Below, in pieces: positions 18,193 to 26,250 of a stretch of 42,007 nt of DNA (positions are counted from its first letter, which is position 1; every line of letters begins with the position of its first letter). The notes under the pieces are model-generated. The model was not told where the DNA came from and did no database searches. It saw only the letters and a list, made by a program, of their open reading frames with translations. The stretch is from contig JADGQC010000004.1 of NCBI GenBank assembly GCA_017882125.1, positions 1-42,007 on the forward strand. The letters are read 5' to 3'. Position numbers and translations under genes: made by a program. Source of the stretch: Anaerolineales bacterium (GTDB lineage: Bacteria > Chloroflexota > Anaerolineae > Anaerolineales > Villigracilaceae).

Positions 18193-19548
18193 ATGAACAT
18201 AAATCTTAATAACCGCCCGATCCTGAAAAACCTGAGAGAAGGGCTCATACTATGCCGTTCCATCGCAAGTGACGCGGATGCACTGGCTGAATTTAATTCC
18301 CGCATCCACAGCGATGAAGGTTTTGACAAACCCGACCTGCGCGTGGGCGAGTGGACGCGCGACCTGGTTGCCCGCCCCCATCCCTCCTTCCATGAAGACG
18401 ACTGCACGCTGGTCGTCGAAGCTGCCACGGGGAAAATCATCTCCTCGATGAATTTAATCCCGCAGACATGGGCTTATGAGGGCATCCCGTTTGGAGCAGG
18501 CCGCCCTGAATTGGTGGGGACCCTGCCCGAGTTCCGGAACCGGGGCCTGGTGCGCGCTCAATTCGAGGAAGTTCACAAATGGAGCGCGGAAAAGGATGAC
18601 CTCCTGCAGGGCATTACCGGCATCCCATATTATTACCGTCTTTTTGGCTACGAAATGGCGCTGGAACTGGGAGGCGGGCGTGCCGGTTTTGAACCCCAAC
18701 TCCCGGTCCTGAAAGAAGGCGAGAGTGAACCTTTCACCATCCGCGCGGCCAACGAGGCTGATATTCCCGTAATTATGGAAGCCTATGCGCATGGTTGCCG
18801 GCGCCGGCTGGTCACCTGTGTTCGTGACGAAGCTAATTGGCACTACGAACTGACCGGGATGCACGCACAGAACGTGGAGCGGCTTGAATTCCGCATCCTC
18901 GAACACCCCGGCACGCATGAACCGGTCGGTTATTTCACCCACCCATGGTACGACTGGGATACCGGGCTGGCTGCATTCCATTACGAGCTCAAGCCGGGTG
19001 TTTCCTGGCTGGAAACGACTCCCACCGTGGCGCGCTATTTGTGGAAGACGGGAGAAACCTACTCGAAGCGGGATGGGAAACCCGCCGCCCGCACAGTGTA
19101 CTGTTTCTGGTTCGGGAGCGAGCATCCGGCTTACGATATTTTCCGGGAACGGCTGCCGCGCCTGCGCGACCCGTATGCCTGGTACATCCGCGTCCCGGAC
19201 CTGCCTGCCTTTTTGCGCCAGGTTGCCCCGGCGCTGGAGCGGCACATTGCCGAGTCAGCGATTGTCGGATACAGCGGCGAGGCCAGGATCAGTTTCTATC
19301 GCTCCGGTCTGAGGTTGGTGCTCGACAAAGGCAGGCTGGTGAATATCGAAACCTGGATGCCTTGCCATGAGGACCAGGGCAATGCGGCCTTCCCGGACCT
19401 GTCCTTCCTGCAGCTGGTATTCGGTTACCGATCGTTCGAAGAACTGGAACAATCCTATGCCGATTGCACCTACAAGGACGATGAGAGGCGCTTGTTGTTG
19501 AGCACTCTCTTTCCAAAGAAGGCTTCATCGGTGATGTTTGTAACCTAG
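18193..19548 (+). CDS. Eis-like GNAT acetyltransferase with a C-terminal SCP2-like domain
   Basis: 451 residues, typical of the Eis-like three-part family: an N-terminal GNAT domain (acetyl-CoA loop EFRNRGLVRAQFEEVHKWS at about 115-133, then GIPYYYRLFGYEMAL), a central GNAT-like domain (about 180-300), and a C-terminal sterol-carrier-like domain ending in SFLQLVFGYRSFEELEQ and LLLSTLFPKKASSV. Mycobacterial Eis acetylates aminoglycosides and other amines. Many environmental homologues are uncharacterised, so resistance is a hypothesis. It is in the same run as the first GNAT and followed 38 nt later by an MFS exporter. Confidence 0.85.
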   Translation: MNINLNNRPILKNLREGLILCRSIASDADALAEFNSRIHSDEGFDKPDLRVGEWTRDLVARPHPSFHEDDCTLVVEAATGKIISSMNLIPQTWAYEGIPFGAGRPELVGTLPEFRNRGLVRAQFEEVHKWSAEKDDLLQGITGIPYYYRLFGYEMALELGGGRAGFEPQLPVLKEGESEPFTIRAANEADIPVIMEAYAHGCRRRLVTCVRDEANWHYELTGMHAQNVERLEFRILEHPGTHEPVGYFTHPWYDWDTGLAAFHYELKPGVSWLETTPTVARYLWKTGETYSKRDGKPAARTVYCFWFGSEHPAYDIFRERLPRLRDPYAWYIRVPDLPAFLRQVAPALERHIAESAIVGYSGEARISFYRSGLRLVLDKGRLVNIETWMPCHEDQGNAAFPDLSFLQLVFGYRSFEELEQSYADCTYKDDERRLLLSTLFPKKASSVMFVT

Positions 19549-19586
19549 AATTTTTCCGCGGGCTAAACCCCGCCCGGCAATTTGAC

Positions 19587-20864
19587 ATGAAAACTTTCCT
19601 TCACTCCATTTTTAATCAGTTCCGCCTGCTTAACCGGCCTGCGCGCCTGTTCCTGGTTGCGCTGTTCCTGGACGGACTGCTCTTTGCAGGCTGGAACCTG
19701 TTCTTCAACCTGTACATCATCGACGCCGGGTACAGCCGGGATTTCCTTGGGCTGGTGAATGCCGCCCCAAGCCTTTCCGCGCTCCTGCTTGGCGTCCCGA
19801 TGGGATTGCTCTCCGACCGGATGGGCCGCAAGCGCGCCATGATGGTCGGCTTTGCCCTGGCAAACTTTGCCATCATCACCATGATCCTGGGTCGTTCAGA
19901 AGGAGTCATCCTGGCGGGAGCTCTCATGCTCGGCGTAACCTCGCAGTTATATGTTCTCAGCCAGGCGCCGTTCATGATGAAGACCTCCGACGACAAGAGC
20001 CGCGACGTATTGTTCAGTCTAAGTTTTGGAATGTTCCCTCTTGCCAGCACTGCCGGCAACTTCCTGGCAGGCTATCTGCCTGGACTGTTCACCCGCTGGT
20101 TCCACCTGGCAGGCAGTGTCGCGGCTTATCAAGCCGTGCTGCTGTTCTGCGTTGTCATCAGTTTCCTCGTCCTGGTACCGATCGCCTTTATCCACGAACC
20201 AAAAAAATCTGGGGCTAATGAAAAATCGGGATCAGAGGAACCCAGGAATTCGGTCTGGAAGGTGCTGCTCCGTCCCCTGACCCTGAAACTAGCCATTCCC
20301 AACCTGGTGATCGGTTTTGGCGCTGCCACACTGGTGCCCTATTTCAACGTCTTTTATGCCGAACGGTATAAGATGGGAGATTCCACGCTGGGGATCCTTT
20401 TCAGCCTCGGAGCCCTGCTGACCGGGATCGGCTGCATTATCGGCCCGCGCCTGGTGGGCAACCTGGGCGGTAAAATTCGGACGATAGTGCTGGGCCAGGG
20501 TGCCAGCCTGGTTTTCCTCCTGCTGATTGGCTTCTCCCCATGGCCGTGGCTGTCTGTGATCGGCTTTTTGGCGCGTGGCGCTCTGATGAACATGGTGGCC
20601 CCGCTGTTCGACGCCTTTGCTCTGGAACAGAGCCACGAGTCAGAGCACGGGGCGGTCAACAGCATCCGCAACCTTGCCTGGAACTTTGGCTGGGCGGTCG
20701 GACCGTATATTTCAGGTATCGTCCAGCAGCGCTACGGGTTTTCACCGTTGTTCGTGAGCACGGCGATTCTATATGCGCTTGGCATCGGCCTGACATGGAT
20801 CTTCTTCCGCCCACGTGCGATTCAGGTACCCATAGCTGGGCCGGTTATTGATGAAGCCATTTAA
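19587..20864 (+). CDS. MFS transporter, probable exporter
   Basis: 425 residues with about 12 membrane segments and a charged central loop (about 203-220, rich in Lys, Glu and Ser). The MFS motif A loop GLLSDRMGRKRAM lies between TM2 and TM3 at about 73-85. The second half repeats the pattern more weakly (GPRLVGNLGGKIRT). It resembles drug and metabolite efflux members more than sugar importers, but specificity cannot be read. No Shine-Dalgarno is evident before the ATG, so it is probably translated by coupling or weak initiation. A strong terminator follows, ending the five-gene run. Confidence 0.88.
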   Translation: MKTFLHSIFNQFRLLNRPARLFLVALFLDGLLFAGWNLFFNLYIIDAGYSRDFLGLVNAAPSLSALLLGVPMGLLSDRMGRKRAMMVGFALANFAIITMILGRSEGVILAGALMLGVTSQLYVLSQAPFMMKTSDDKSRDVLFSLSFGMFPLASTAGNFLAGYLPGLFTRWFHLAGSVAAYQAVLLFCVVISFLVLVPIAFIHEPKKSGANEKSGSEEPRNSVWKVLLRPLTLKLAIPNLVIGFGAATLVPYFNVFYAERYKMGDSTLGILFSLGALLTGIGCIIGPRLVGNLGGKIRTIVLGQGASLVFLLLIGFSPWPWLSVIGFLARGALMNMVAPLFDAFALEQSHESEHGAVNSIRNLAWNFGWAVGPYISGIVQQRYGFSPLFVSTAILYALGIGLTWIFFRPRAIQVPIAGPVIDEAI

Positions 20865-20868
20865 TAAG

Positions 20869-20907
20869 AATAAAATGTCCAGCAGTAAATCTGCTGGACA
20901 TTTTATT
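20869..20907 (+). terminator. Terminator after the MFS gene
   Basis: A perfect 17-bp stem (20869-20885 with 20891-20907, loop TAAAT) whose outer part is AATAAAAT/ATTTTATT. It separates the GNAT-MFS run from the ABC exporter. Confidence 0.9.
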
Positions 20908-20998
20908 AAATATGGATTTCAATGCTGATTCCTCCCCTTAAATTTACATGCCATTCTTAAATCATAAAAGACTTTCATTAACCTCCCCACTCGTCCAG

Positions 20999-21027
20999 TT
21001 GACCAAAAGCTGAATCAGTCTTATAGT
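20999..21027 (+). promoter_or_regulatory. Sigma70-type promoter of the ABC exporter gene
   Basis: TTGACC (20999-21004) and TATAGT (21022-21027), each one base off consensus, are exactly 17 nt apart. The start would be near 21034, with a leader of about 60 nt. The leader contains an inverted TCACAG/CTGTGA (21038-21043 and 21063-21068). Confidence 0.7.
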
Positions 21028-21094
21028 CTTACACGCCTCACAGATAAACGCCGATATTCTTACTGTGAATGGTAACTTAATTCAGGAGATTATT

Positions 21095-23053
21095 ATGTTT
21101 CATGGTGGTAGCTGGGGGGCTTACATGCGCTCGGGTGACGAAAAGCCCAAGGTCACCCGGGAACTCTTATTACGGGTGCTCAATTATGCCAGGCCTTACT
21201 GGTCCCAGATCATTGGCATGCTGGTGATGATCCTGATAAGCACTGGACTCTCATTGATAACCCCCCTGATCTTCAGGCAGATGATCGACAAGGTCCTGCC
21301 GTCCAAGGACCTGCACAGCCTCTTGCTGCTGGCAATCGCACTTTTATTCGTTCCCATCCTTAATGGCGTGACTTCGGTCATCCAGCGGCGGTTGAACGTA
21401 CAAGTGGGGGAAGGCGTCATTTACGACCTGCGCGTAGCGCTCTTTAGCAAGCTGCAGCGCATGAGCCTGCGCTTCTTCACCAACACCAAAGTGGGCGAAA
21501 TGATGAGCCGCCTGAACAACGACGTGGTCGGCGCGCAGAACGCCATCAGTAACACCATCGTCAACATCATCACCAACATCATCGAGGCGATTGCCTTGAT
21601 GGCCGTCATGCTCACCCTGGAATGGAAACTGACCCTGGTCAGCGTGCTCATCCTGCCGCTGTTCATCTTTGCCGCCCAAAGACTGGGTGGAGTCCTGCGC
21701 GACCTGGCCCGCAAACAGATGGAAGCCAACGCCCGCATGAACGCACATATGAATGAGACGCTCAACATCGGCGGGGCGCTGCTGGTCAAGCTTTTTGGGC
21801 GCGCCAACGAGGAGACCAACCGGTTCAGGCAGCGGGCTGCAAGTGTGCGCAACATGGGCATTGACCGCGCCGTGGTTGGCTCTACCTTCTTCATGATACT
21901 GGGGCTGGTTGGCGCGGTGGGCACTGCCCTGGTCTACGGCCTGGGCGGCTGGTACGTCATCCAGGGGACATTCACGGTGGGCACCATCGTTGCCTTCGGC
22001 TCTTACCTCGGGCAGCTATATGGCACGCTGCAAGGCTTGGCAAGCGCACCGGTCGATTTTTCCACTTCGATGGTGAGTTTCGAGCGGGTTTTCGAGGTGA
22101 TTGACCTGCCCAGGGACATCCCGGAAAAAGAAAACGCGTTCGTTCTGCAGAATGTTAAGGGCAATCTTGAGTTCGAAAATGTTACCTTTAATTACAGTGT
22201 GGATGAAACCAAATTATTGAAAGATGTCAAACGCTACGGGCGGATGGAGGACGTGGGTGCGGTCCTGTCTTCGGCGGAGAGCATCACAAAAAGGGATGGA
22301 AAAGAAAAGATCGAAGAACCTGTCTTCCTAGAAGAAAAAATGGACGGGACCTCCCAGGCGCGCGACGTGGCTCTTGAAGGGATTTCCTTTAAAGCCGCTT
22401 CAGGGCAGTTGGTGGCACTGGTGGGACCCTCTGGCGCGGGGAAGACGACGGTCACCTATCTCATCCCGCGCCTGTACGACCCCGGCAGCGGAGTCATCCG
22501 CATCGATGGGACCGACGTGAAGGAGGTCACGCTTGACTCGCTCGCCACTGCAATCGGCATGGTGACCCAGGAGAACTACCTGTTCCACGACACCATCCGC
22601 ACCAACCTGGTCTATGCCAAGCCCGAAGCAACCCATGCTGAGATCGAAGCTGCGGCAAAGGCAGCCAATATCCATCAATTCATCATGGACCTGCCCGAAC
22701 GCTACGAAACGATCGTGGGCGAACGCGGCTACCGGTTGAGCGGGGGCGAAAAACAACGCATCGCCCTGGCGCGCGTGATCCTCAAGGACCCGAGGATTCT
22801 GGTGCTTGATGAAGCCACCAGCCACCTCGACAGCGAATCCGAATCACTGATCCAGGAAGCATTGAAGCGCGTCATGGCAGGCAGGACGAGCATCGTCATC
22901 GCCCACCGCCTGTCCACGATCCTGGCGGCGGACCTGATCCTAGTGATGGACAGGGGGAAGATCGTCGAGCGCGGCACGCACGAGCAACTGCTCGGAATGG
23001 GAGGCGTGTATAACCAGTTGTATGAGACACAGTTTAGAGGGGAAAGGGTGTAA
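21095..23053 (+). CDS. ABC exporter (fused transmembrane and nucleotide-binding domains) with an NBD insertion
   Basis: 652 residues from the ATG at 21095 (CAGGAG 7 nt upstream). The N-terminal half is a six-helix type-I exporter membrane domain (about 35-325). The ATPase domain has the A-loop tyrosine Y367, Walker A GPSGAGKTT (444-452), Q-loop VTQENYLF, signature LSGGEKQRIALAR, Walker B ILVLDEATSHLD and the switch IAHRLST. It acts as a homodimer or heterodimer that expels lipophilic compounds or lipids, as LmrA, BmrA and MsbA do. About 77 residues separate the A-loop from Walker A, against roughly 25 in relatives. The extra charged stretch of about 50 residues (about 375-425) is unexplained. 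It has its own promoter and terminator. Confidence 0.93.
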   Translation: MFHGGSWGAYMRSGDEKPKVTRELLLRVLNYARPYWSQIIGMLVMILISTGLSLITPLIFRQMIDKVLPSKDLHSLLLLAIALLFVPILNGVTSVIQRRLNVQVGEGVIYDLRVALFSKLQRMSLRFFTNTKVGEMMSRLNNDVVGAQNAISNTIVNIITNIIEAIALMAVMLTLEWKLTLVSVLILPLFIFAAQRLGGVLRDLARKQMEANARMNAHMNETLNIGGALLVKLFGRANEETNRFRQRAASVRNMGIDRAVVGSTFFMILGLVGAVGTALVYGLGGWYVIQGTFTVGTIVAFGSYLGQLYGTLQGLASAPVDFSTSMVSFERVFEVIDLPRDIPEKENAFVLQNVKGNLEFENVTFNYSVDETKLLKDVKRYGRMEDVGAVLSSAESITKRDGKEKIEEPVFLEEKMDGTSQARDVALEGISFKAASGQLVALVGPSGAGKTTVTYLIPRLYDPGSGVIRIDGTDVKEVTLDSLATAIGMVTQENYLFHDTIRTNLVYAKPEATHAEIEAAAKAANIHQFIMDLPERYETIVGERGYRLSGGEKQRIALARVILKDPRILVLDEATSHLDSESESLIQEALKRVMAGRTSIVIAHRLSTILAADLILVMDRGKIVERGTHEQLLGMGGVYNQLYETQFRGERV

Positions 23054-23091
23054 GACCTACAGGATTACCCTCTCTGGGATTTAAAGCACAG

Positions 23092-23134
23092 ACCCTCCCC
23101 ATATTCCATTTGAAAATGAGGAGGGTTTCGTTTT
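23092..23134 (+). terminator. Probable terminator after the ABC exporter
   Basis: ACCCTCC (23092-23098) pairs with GGAGGGT (23120-23126) around a 21-nt loop, followed by TTCGTTTT. It is weaker than the other terminators of the window. Confidence 0.6.
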
Positions 23135-23295
23135 CATGGAATAAATCATCATAGCATTCCCACTATTACTGAACCACTAGATGAAAATATCCACGCAACA
23201 AAGACTGGTGATAATTATCTGGTACATTACTCCAAGCCCGGATCTTAAGATAAATCGGTTCATGTATACTCTTTGAAGCTTGATTAATACCCTCC

Positions 23296-23571
23296 CTACC
23301 CGTGCAGCCTGGCGACCACCAGGATGAGAGTAAAAACGATCGCACAACCTGCCATTCCGGTAAGAACGGTCAGATACCATTTCTCATGCCAGGGATATTT
23401 TCGGGTAAGCAGATAAAATAAGGTTGCAAGTACGAGTCCGGCAACCCCATTGATGAACAGGAATATCCCGGCAATATCATACCCTGACTGGTGAAGCTGA
23501 CCCAGGTACCAGCCGTAAGCCATCTGGATGACAGGTACAATGGCAAGCGGGAGTGCTTTAATAATTTTCAT
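23296..23571 (-). CDS. Small membrane protein of unknown function
   Basis: 91 residues from the ATG at 23571. Three hydrophobic segments are visible: about 6-22 (PLAIVPVIQMAYGWYLG), 31-53 and 66-87. The loops are short and basic. The start was chosen because AGGTTGAG precedes it and a membrane segment begins at once; a longer frame from 23634 adds a polar stretch without a ribosome-binding site. No family was recognised. It diverges from rsmI. Confidence 0.6.
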   Translation of the reverse strand: MKIIKALPLAIVPVIQMAYGWYLGQLHQSGYDIAGIFLFINGVAGLVLATLFYLLTRKYPWHEKWYLTVLTGMAGCAIVFTLILVVARLHG

Positions 23572-23660
23572 TCTCAACCTTCCCGACGGGGATTTGGGTG
23601 AGTATACTCCATTGGAAATTTTAGTTCCTGACACTGACCGTTTCCATCTGCTTCCATCTG

Positions 23661-23669
23661 TGGTTTAAT
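23661..23669 (+). promoter_or_regulatory. Extended -10 promoter giving a probable leaderless rsmI mRNA
   Basis: TGGTTTAAT (23661-23669) combines TGn with TTTAAT (one mismatch to TATAAT). The rsmI ATG is at 23676, 7 nt after the last base of the -10, where transcription should start. There is no Shine-Dalgarno. Confidence 0.5.
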
Positions 23670-23675
23670 TATTGC

Positions 23676-24503
23676 ATGGGCACCCTTTATCTTGTTGCCA
23701 CCCCGATCGGAAACCTGGAAGACATGAGCCCGCGCGCCGTGAGGACCCTGCAGGCAGCCCGTCTTATCGCCGCGGAAGACACGCGTGTCACCCGCAAACT
23801 GCTGACGCACTTCGACCTGCACACTCCCCTCACCAGCTACTACGAACACAACAAGCTGACCAAGTTGGATGCCATCCTGGCTACTTTATCCGGCGGTGAT
23901 GTAGCCCTGGTCTCAGACGCAGGGACACCGGCGATCAATGACCCCGGCTATGAATTGGTACGGGCAGCGCTTGAAGCCGGGTATAACGTCTGTCCCATCC
24001 CGGGGCCATCCGCACCGCTGGCTGCACTGGTAGCCTCAGGGCTTCCCACCGACTCGTTCCTGTATCTCGGTTACCTGCCTCGCAAGTCGTCCGATCGGCA
24101 GGGATTATTGAGACAGGTGGATAACCTGCCATACACTCTGATCTTCCTCGAATCTCCGCACAGGCTGCCAGCTGCGTTGAAAGACCTGGAAACCCTGTTA
24201 GGCAGGCGGCAGATCGCAGTTGCCCGTGAACTGACCAAGCTCCACGAGCAGACCTGGCGCGGCACTATCTCGGAGGCAATTGAATATTTTACGCTCAACG
24301 AACCGCGCGGCGAATTTACCCTGGTGGTGGCGGGAAAAGCAAAGCGGGGAAAGGAAAAATGGTCGGAAGATAAGGTGAGCATCGCGATTAAATTCGGAGT
24401 AAAAATGGGTGAAAGCCCGTCCTTGCTGGCAAAACAGGTGGCGCAGGAGAGCGGCTGGGAGAGGAAAGAAATATATGACCTCATCACAGAAATGCAGGGA
24501 TGA
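23676..24503 (+). CDS. rsmI: 16S rRNA (cytidine(1402)-2'-O)-methyltransferase
   Basis: Methylates the ribose of C1402 in the decoding centre of 16S rRNA using S-adenosylmethionine. 275 residues, a usual length. Signatures are the N-terminal GTLYLVATPIGNLEDM, then AEDTRVTRKLL, the SAM-binding ALVSDAGTPAINDPG (about 76-90) and PIPGPSAP, followed by FLESPHRL and VARELTKLHE. The ATG has no ribosome-binding site but an extended -10 sits at leaderless distance. The gene ends 60 nt before the sugar-phosphate isomerase gene and reads in the same direction. Confidence 0.97.
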   Translation: MGTLYLVATPIGNLEDMSPRAVRTLQAARLIAAEDTRVTRKLLTHFDLHTPLTSYYEHNKLTKLDAILATLSGGDVALVSDAGTPAINDPGYELVRAALEAGYNVCPIPGPSAPLAALVASGLPTDSFLYLGYLPRKSSDRQGLLRQVDNLPYTLIFLESPHRLPAALKDLETLLGRRQIAVARELTKLHEQTWRGTISEAIEYFTLNEPRGEFTLVVAGKAKRGKEKWSEDKVSIAIKFGVKMGESPSLLAKQVAQESGWERKEIYDLITEMQG

Positions 24504-24563
24504 GAATGAATCAATGGAATTATTGGCGGTACCCGGGATTTCTAAAAGTAGGAGGCATTTGAT

Positions 24564-25625
24564 ATGAACCTTGACGACCTGGATTTTATCCACAACCACG
24601 ACCCGCAAAACATGCTGGGTGAAATTGATAACCTCCCGGCTCAACTTAAAAATGCCTGGGAATTGGGACAAACCCAGCCCCTGCCCGAAATCAAGGACCT
24701 GCGTCAGGTGATCATCCCCGGCATGGGCGGTTCTGCCATCGGTGCGGACCTGCTGGCAGCGTTCATCGCTCCTGCTTGCAAGGTGCCCGTGTTCGTACAG
24801 CGTGACTACGGTCTGCCGGCCTGGGCTTACGGTCCGGAAACGCTGGTGATCGCCAGTTCCCATTCCGGGAACACCGAAGAGACCCTCGATGCCTTTTCCG
24901 CTGCCATCCAAAACAAGTGCAGCCTGATGGCAGTTGTCACGGGCGGAAAGCTGGCGGAACGAGCCGGGCAGGCGAACATTCCGCTGTGGAAATTCGAACA
25001 CAAAGGTCAGCCGCGCGCTGCGGTCGGCTTTTCTTTCGGGCTGCTGCTGGCTGCCTTCACCCGCCTGGGATTGATTGCCAACCCGGTGGATGAGTTGGCG
25101 GAAGCCTTGGTCGCCATGAAAAAGCAGCAGGAAACCCTGCGCGCCGAAATCCCGGCGGCCCAAAACCCGGCCAAACGCCTGGCGGGACAACTGGTGGAAC
25201 GCTGGGTTAACATCTACGGATCCGGCAGCCTGGCCCCCGTGGCGCGCCGCTGGAAGACCCAGATCAATGAAATTGCCAAGGCGGGGGCAGGCTTTGAAGT
25301 ATTGCCAGAAGCAGACCATAACGCTCTGGCGGGTTTGCTCAACCCGGCTGATATCATGGCGCACACGGTGACTATATTCCTGCACGCACCGTCAGACCAC
25401 GCCCGCAACCGTCTGCGCCTCGATCTTACCCGGCACGGATTCACCGTCGAGGGGCTGACAACGGATGTTTACGATGCAAAGGGAGAGACGCGCTTGTCGC
25501 ACATCTGGACCGCCCTGCATTTTGGGGATTACACCTCATATTACCTTGCGATGGCTTACCGCGCCGACCCCACCCCTGTGGAGGCATTGGAAAACTTTAA
25601 AGCCGCCATGCGTGCGGCAGGGTAG
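24564..25625 (+). CDS. Bifunctional phosphoglucose/phosphomannose isomerase (SIS domain)
   Basis: Interconverts glucose-6-phosphate, or mannose-6-phosphate, with fructose-6-phosphate. 353 residues, matching the archaeal/bacterial bifunctional PGI/PMI family rather than the 450-550-residue classic PGI. The SIS domain shows IPGMGGSAIGADLL (about 51-64) and IASSHSGNTEETLDAF (about 96-111, the phosphate-binding Ser/Thr-rich turn). Later, PEADHNALAG holds the catalytic Glu/His region. AGGAGG is 8 nt before the ATG. The gene is convergent with the PAP2 gene and shares its terminator. Confidence 0.92.
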   Translation: MNLDDLDFIHNHDPQNMLGEIDNLPAQLKNAWELGQTQPLPEIKDLRQVIIPGMGGSAIGADLLAAFIAPACKVPVFVQRDYGLPAWAYGPETLVIASSHSGNTEETLDAFSAAIQNKCSLMAVVTGGKLAERAGQANIPLWKFEHKGQPRAAVGFSFGLLLAAFTRLGLIANPVDELAEALVAMKKQQETLRAEIPAAQNPAKRLAGQLVERWVNIYGSGSLAPVARRWKTQINEIAKAGAGFEVLPEADHNALAGLLNPADIMAHTVTIFLHAPSDHARNRLRLDLTRHGFTVEGLTTDVYDAKGETRLSHIWTALHFGDYTSYYLAMAYRADPTPVEALENFKAAMRAAG

Positions 25626-25665
25626 CCCGAATAAATAGGCCTGATAATCCGATGATTGGGATAAA

Positions 25666-25701
25666 ACAACTCACCCCGAATTATGCTGCGGGGTGAGTTG
25701 T
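25666..25701. terminator. Bidirectional terminator
   Basis: ACAACTCACCCCG (25666-25678) pairs with CGGGGTGAGTTGT (25689-25701), 13 bp, loop of 10 nt. It lies between the convergent isomerase and phosphatase genes. Confidence 0.82.
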
Positions 25702-25731
25702 GGTTAATTAATATGCATTAAATAATCCGGT

Positions 25732-26250
25732 TTACCGGGCTGATATCAGCAGGGATATAATACCCGCCACTCCTCCCAACCCGAAACCCGCCACGATGTC
25801 AGATAGGTAATGCACACCCATGGCAACACGTGCCAGCGCCACCAGCGGCGCCCAGATACAGATGATCAGCGCCAGCCATCCCGGGCCCAGCCCAAGGGCC
25901 AGGACTGCGATCAGGACCACACGGGCAGCATGTCCGGACGGGAACGAATGCGGATCGGTTTTCCGGTATATTCCCCCCCAGTCCCCCACCGGTCTTCGGC
26001 GGCGGATGGTGAACTTGATCGCCAGGACAATCACAGCCAGGGCAATAATGGACAGGAGTATTGTCAGCGCCCACGGGCGCCAGAACGAGTTGCCCAGCCA
26101 CCAAAGCAGTCCCAGCCCGGCCCACCAAAACCAGGAATCGCCCGAGTGCGCCAGGACGATCGCCACGCTGCGCAAGACACCAGGACGCCCGGCCACCCGC
26201 ATCTGTGCGGAGAGGCGAGCGTCCAGTTCCAGGATACTCTTCCAGGTCAC
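25732..26250 (-). CDS. PAP2-family membrane phosphatase
   Basis: 172 residues with about five membrane segments. The three acid-phosphatase motifs are in order: KFTIRRRRP (about 78-86), PSGH (about 104-107) and ARVAMGVHYLSDI (about 140-152), with Arg, His and Asp of the catalytic site present. Family members remove phosphate from lipid phosphates such as phosphatidate, phosphatidylglycerophosphate or undecaprenyl diphosphate. The start codon overlaps the stop of the nucleotidyltransferase gene by 4 nt, which suggests that both act in one lipid or head-group pathway. Confidence 0.9.
   Translation of the reverse strand: MTWKSILELDARLSAQMRVAGRPGVLRSVAIVLAHSGDSWFWWAGLGLLWWLGNSFWRPWALTILLSIIALAVIVLAIKFTIRRRRPVGDWGGIYRKTDPHSFPSGHAARVVLIAVLALGLGPGWLALIICIWAPLVALARVAMGVHYLSDIVAGFGLGGVAGIISLLISAR

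Noticed and set aside
24198-25385. Long minus-strand open frame opposite rsmI and the isomerase gene
   Set aside because: It is antisense to two confidently assigned genes and shows no motif.
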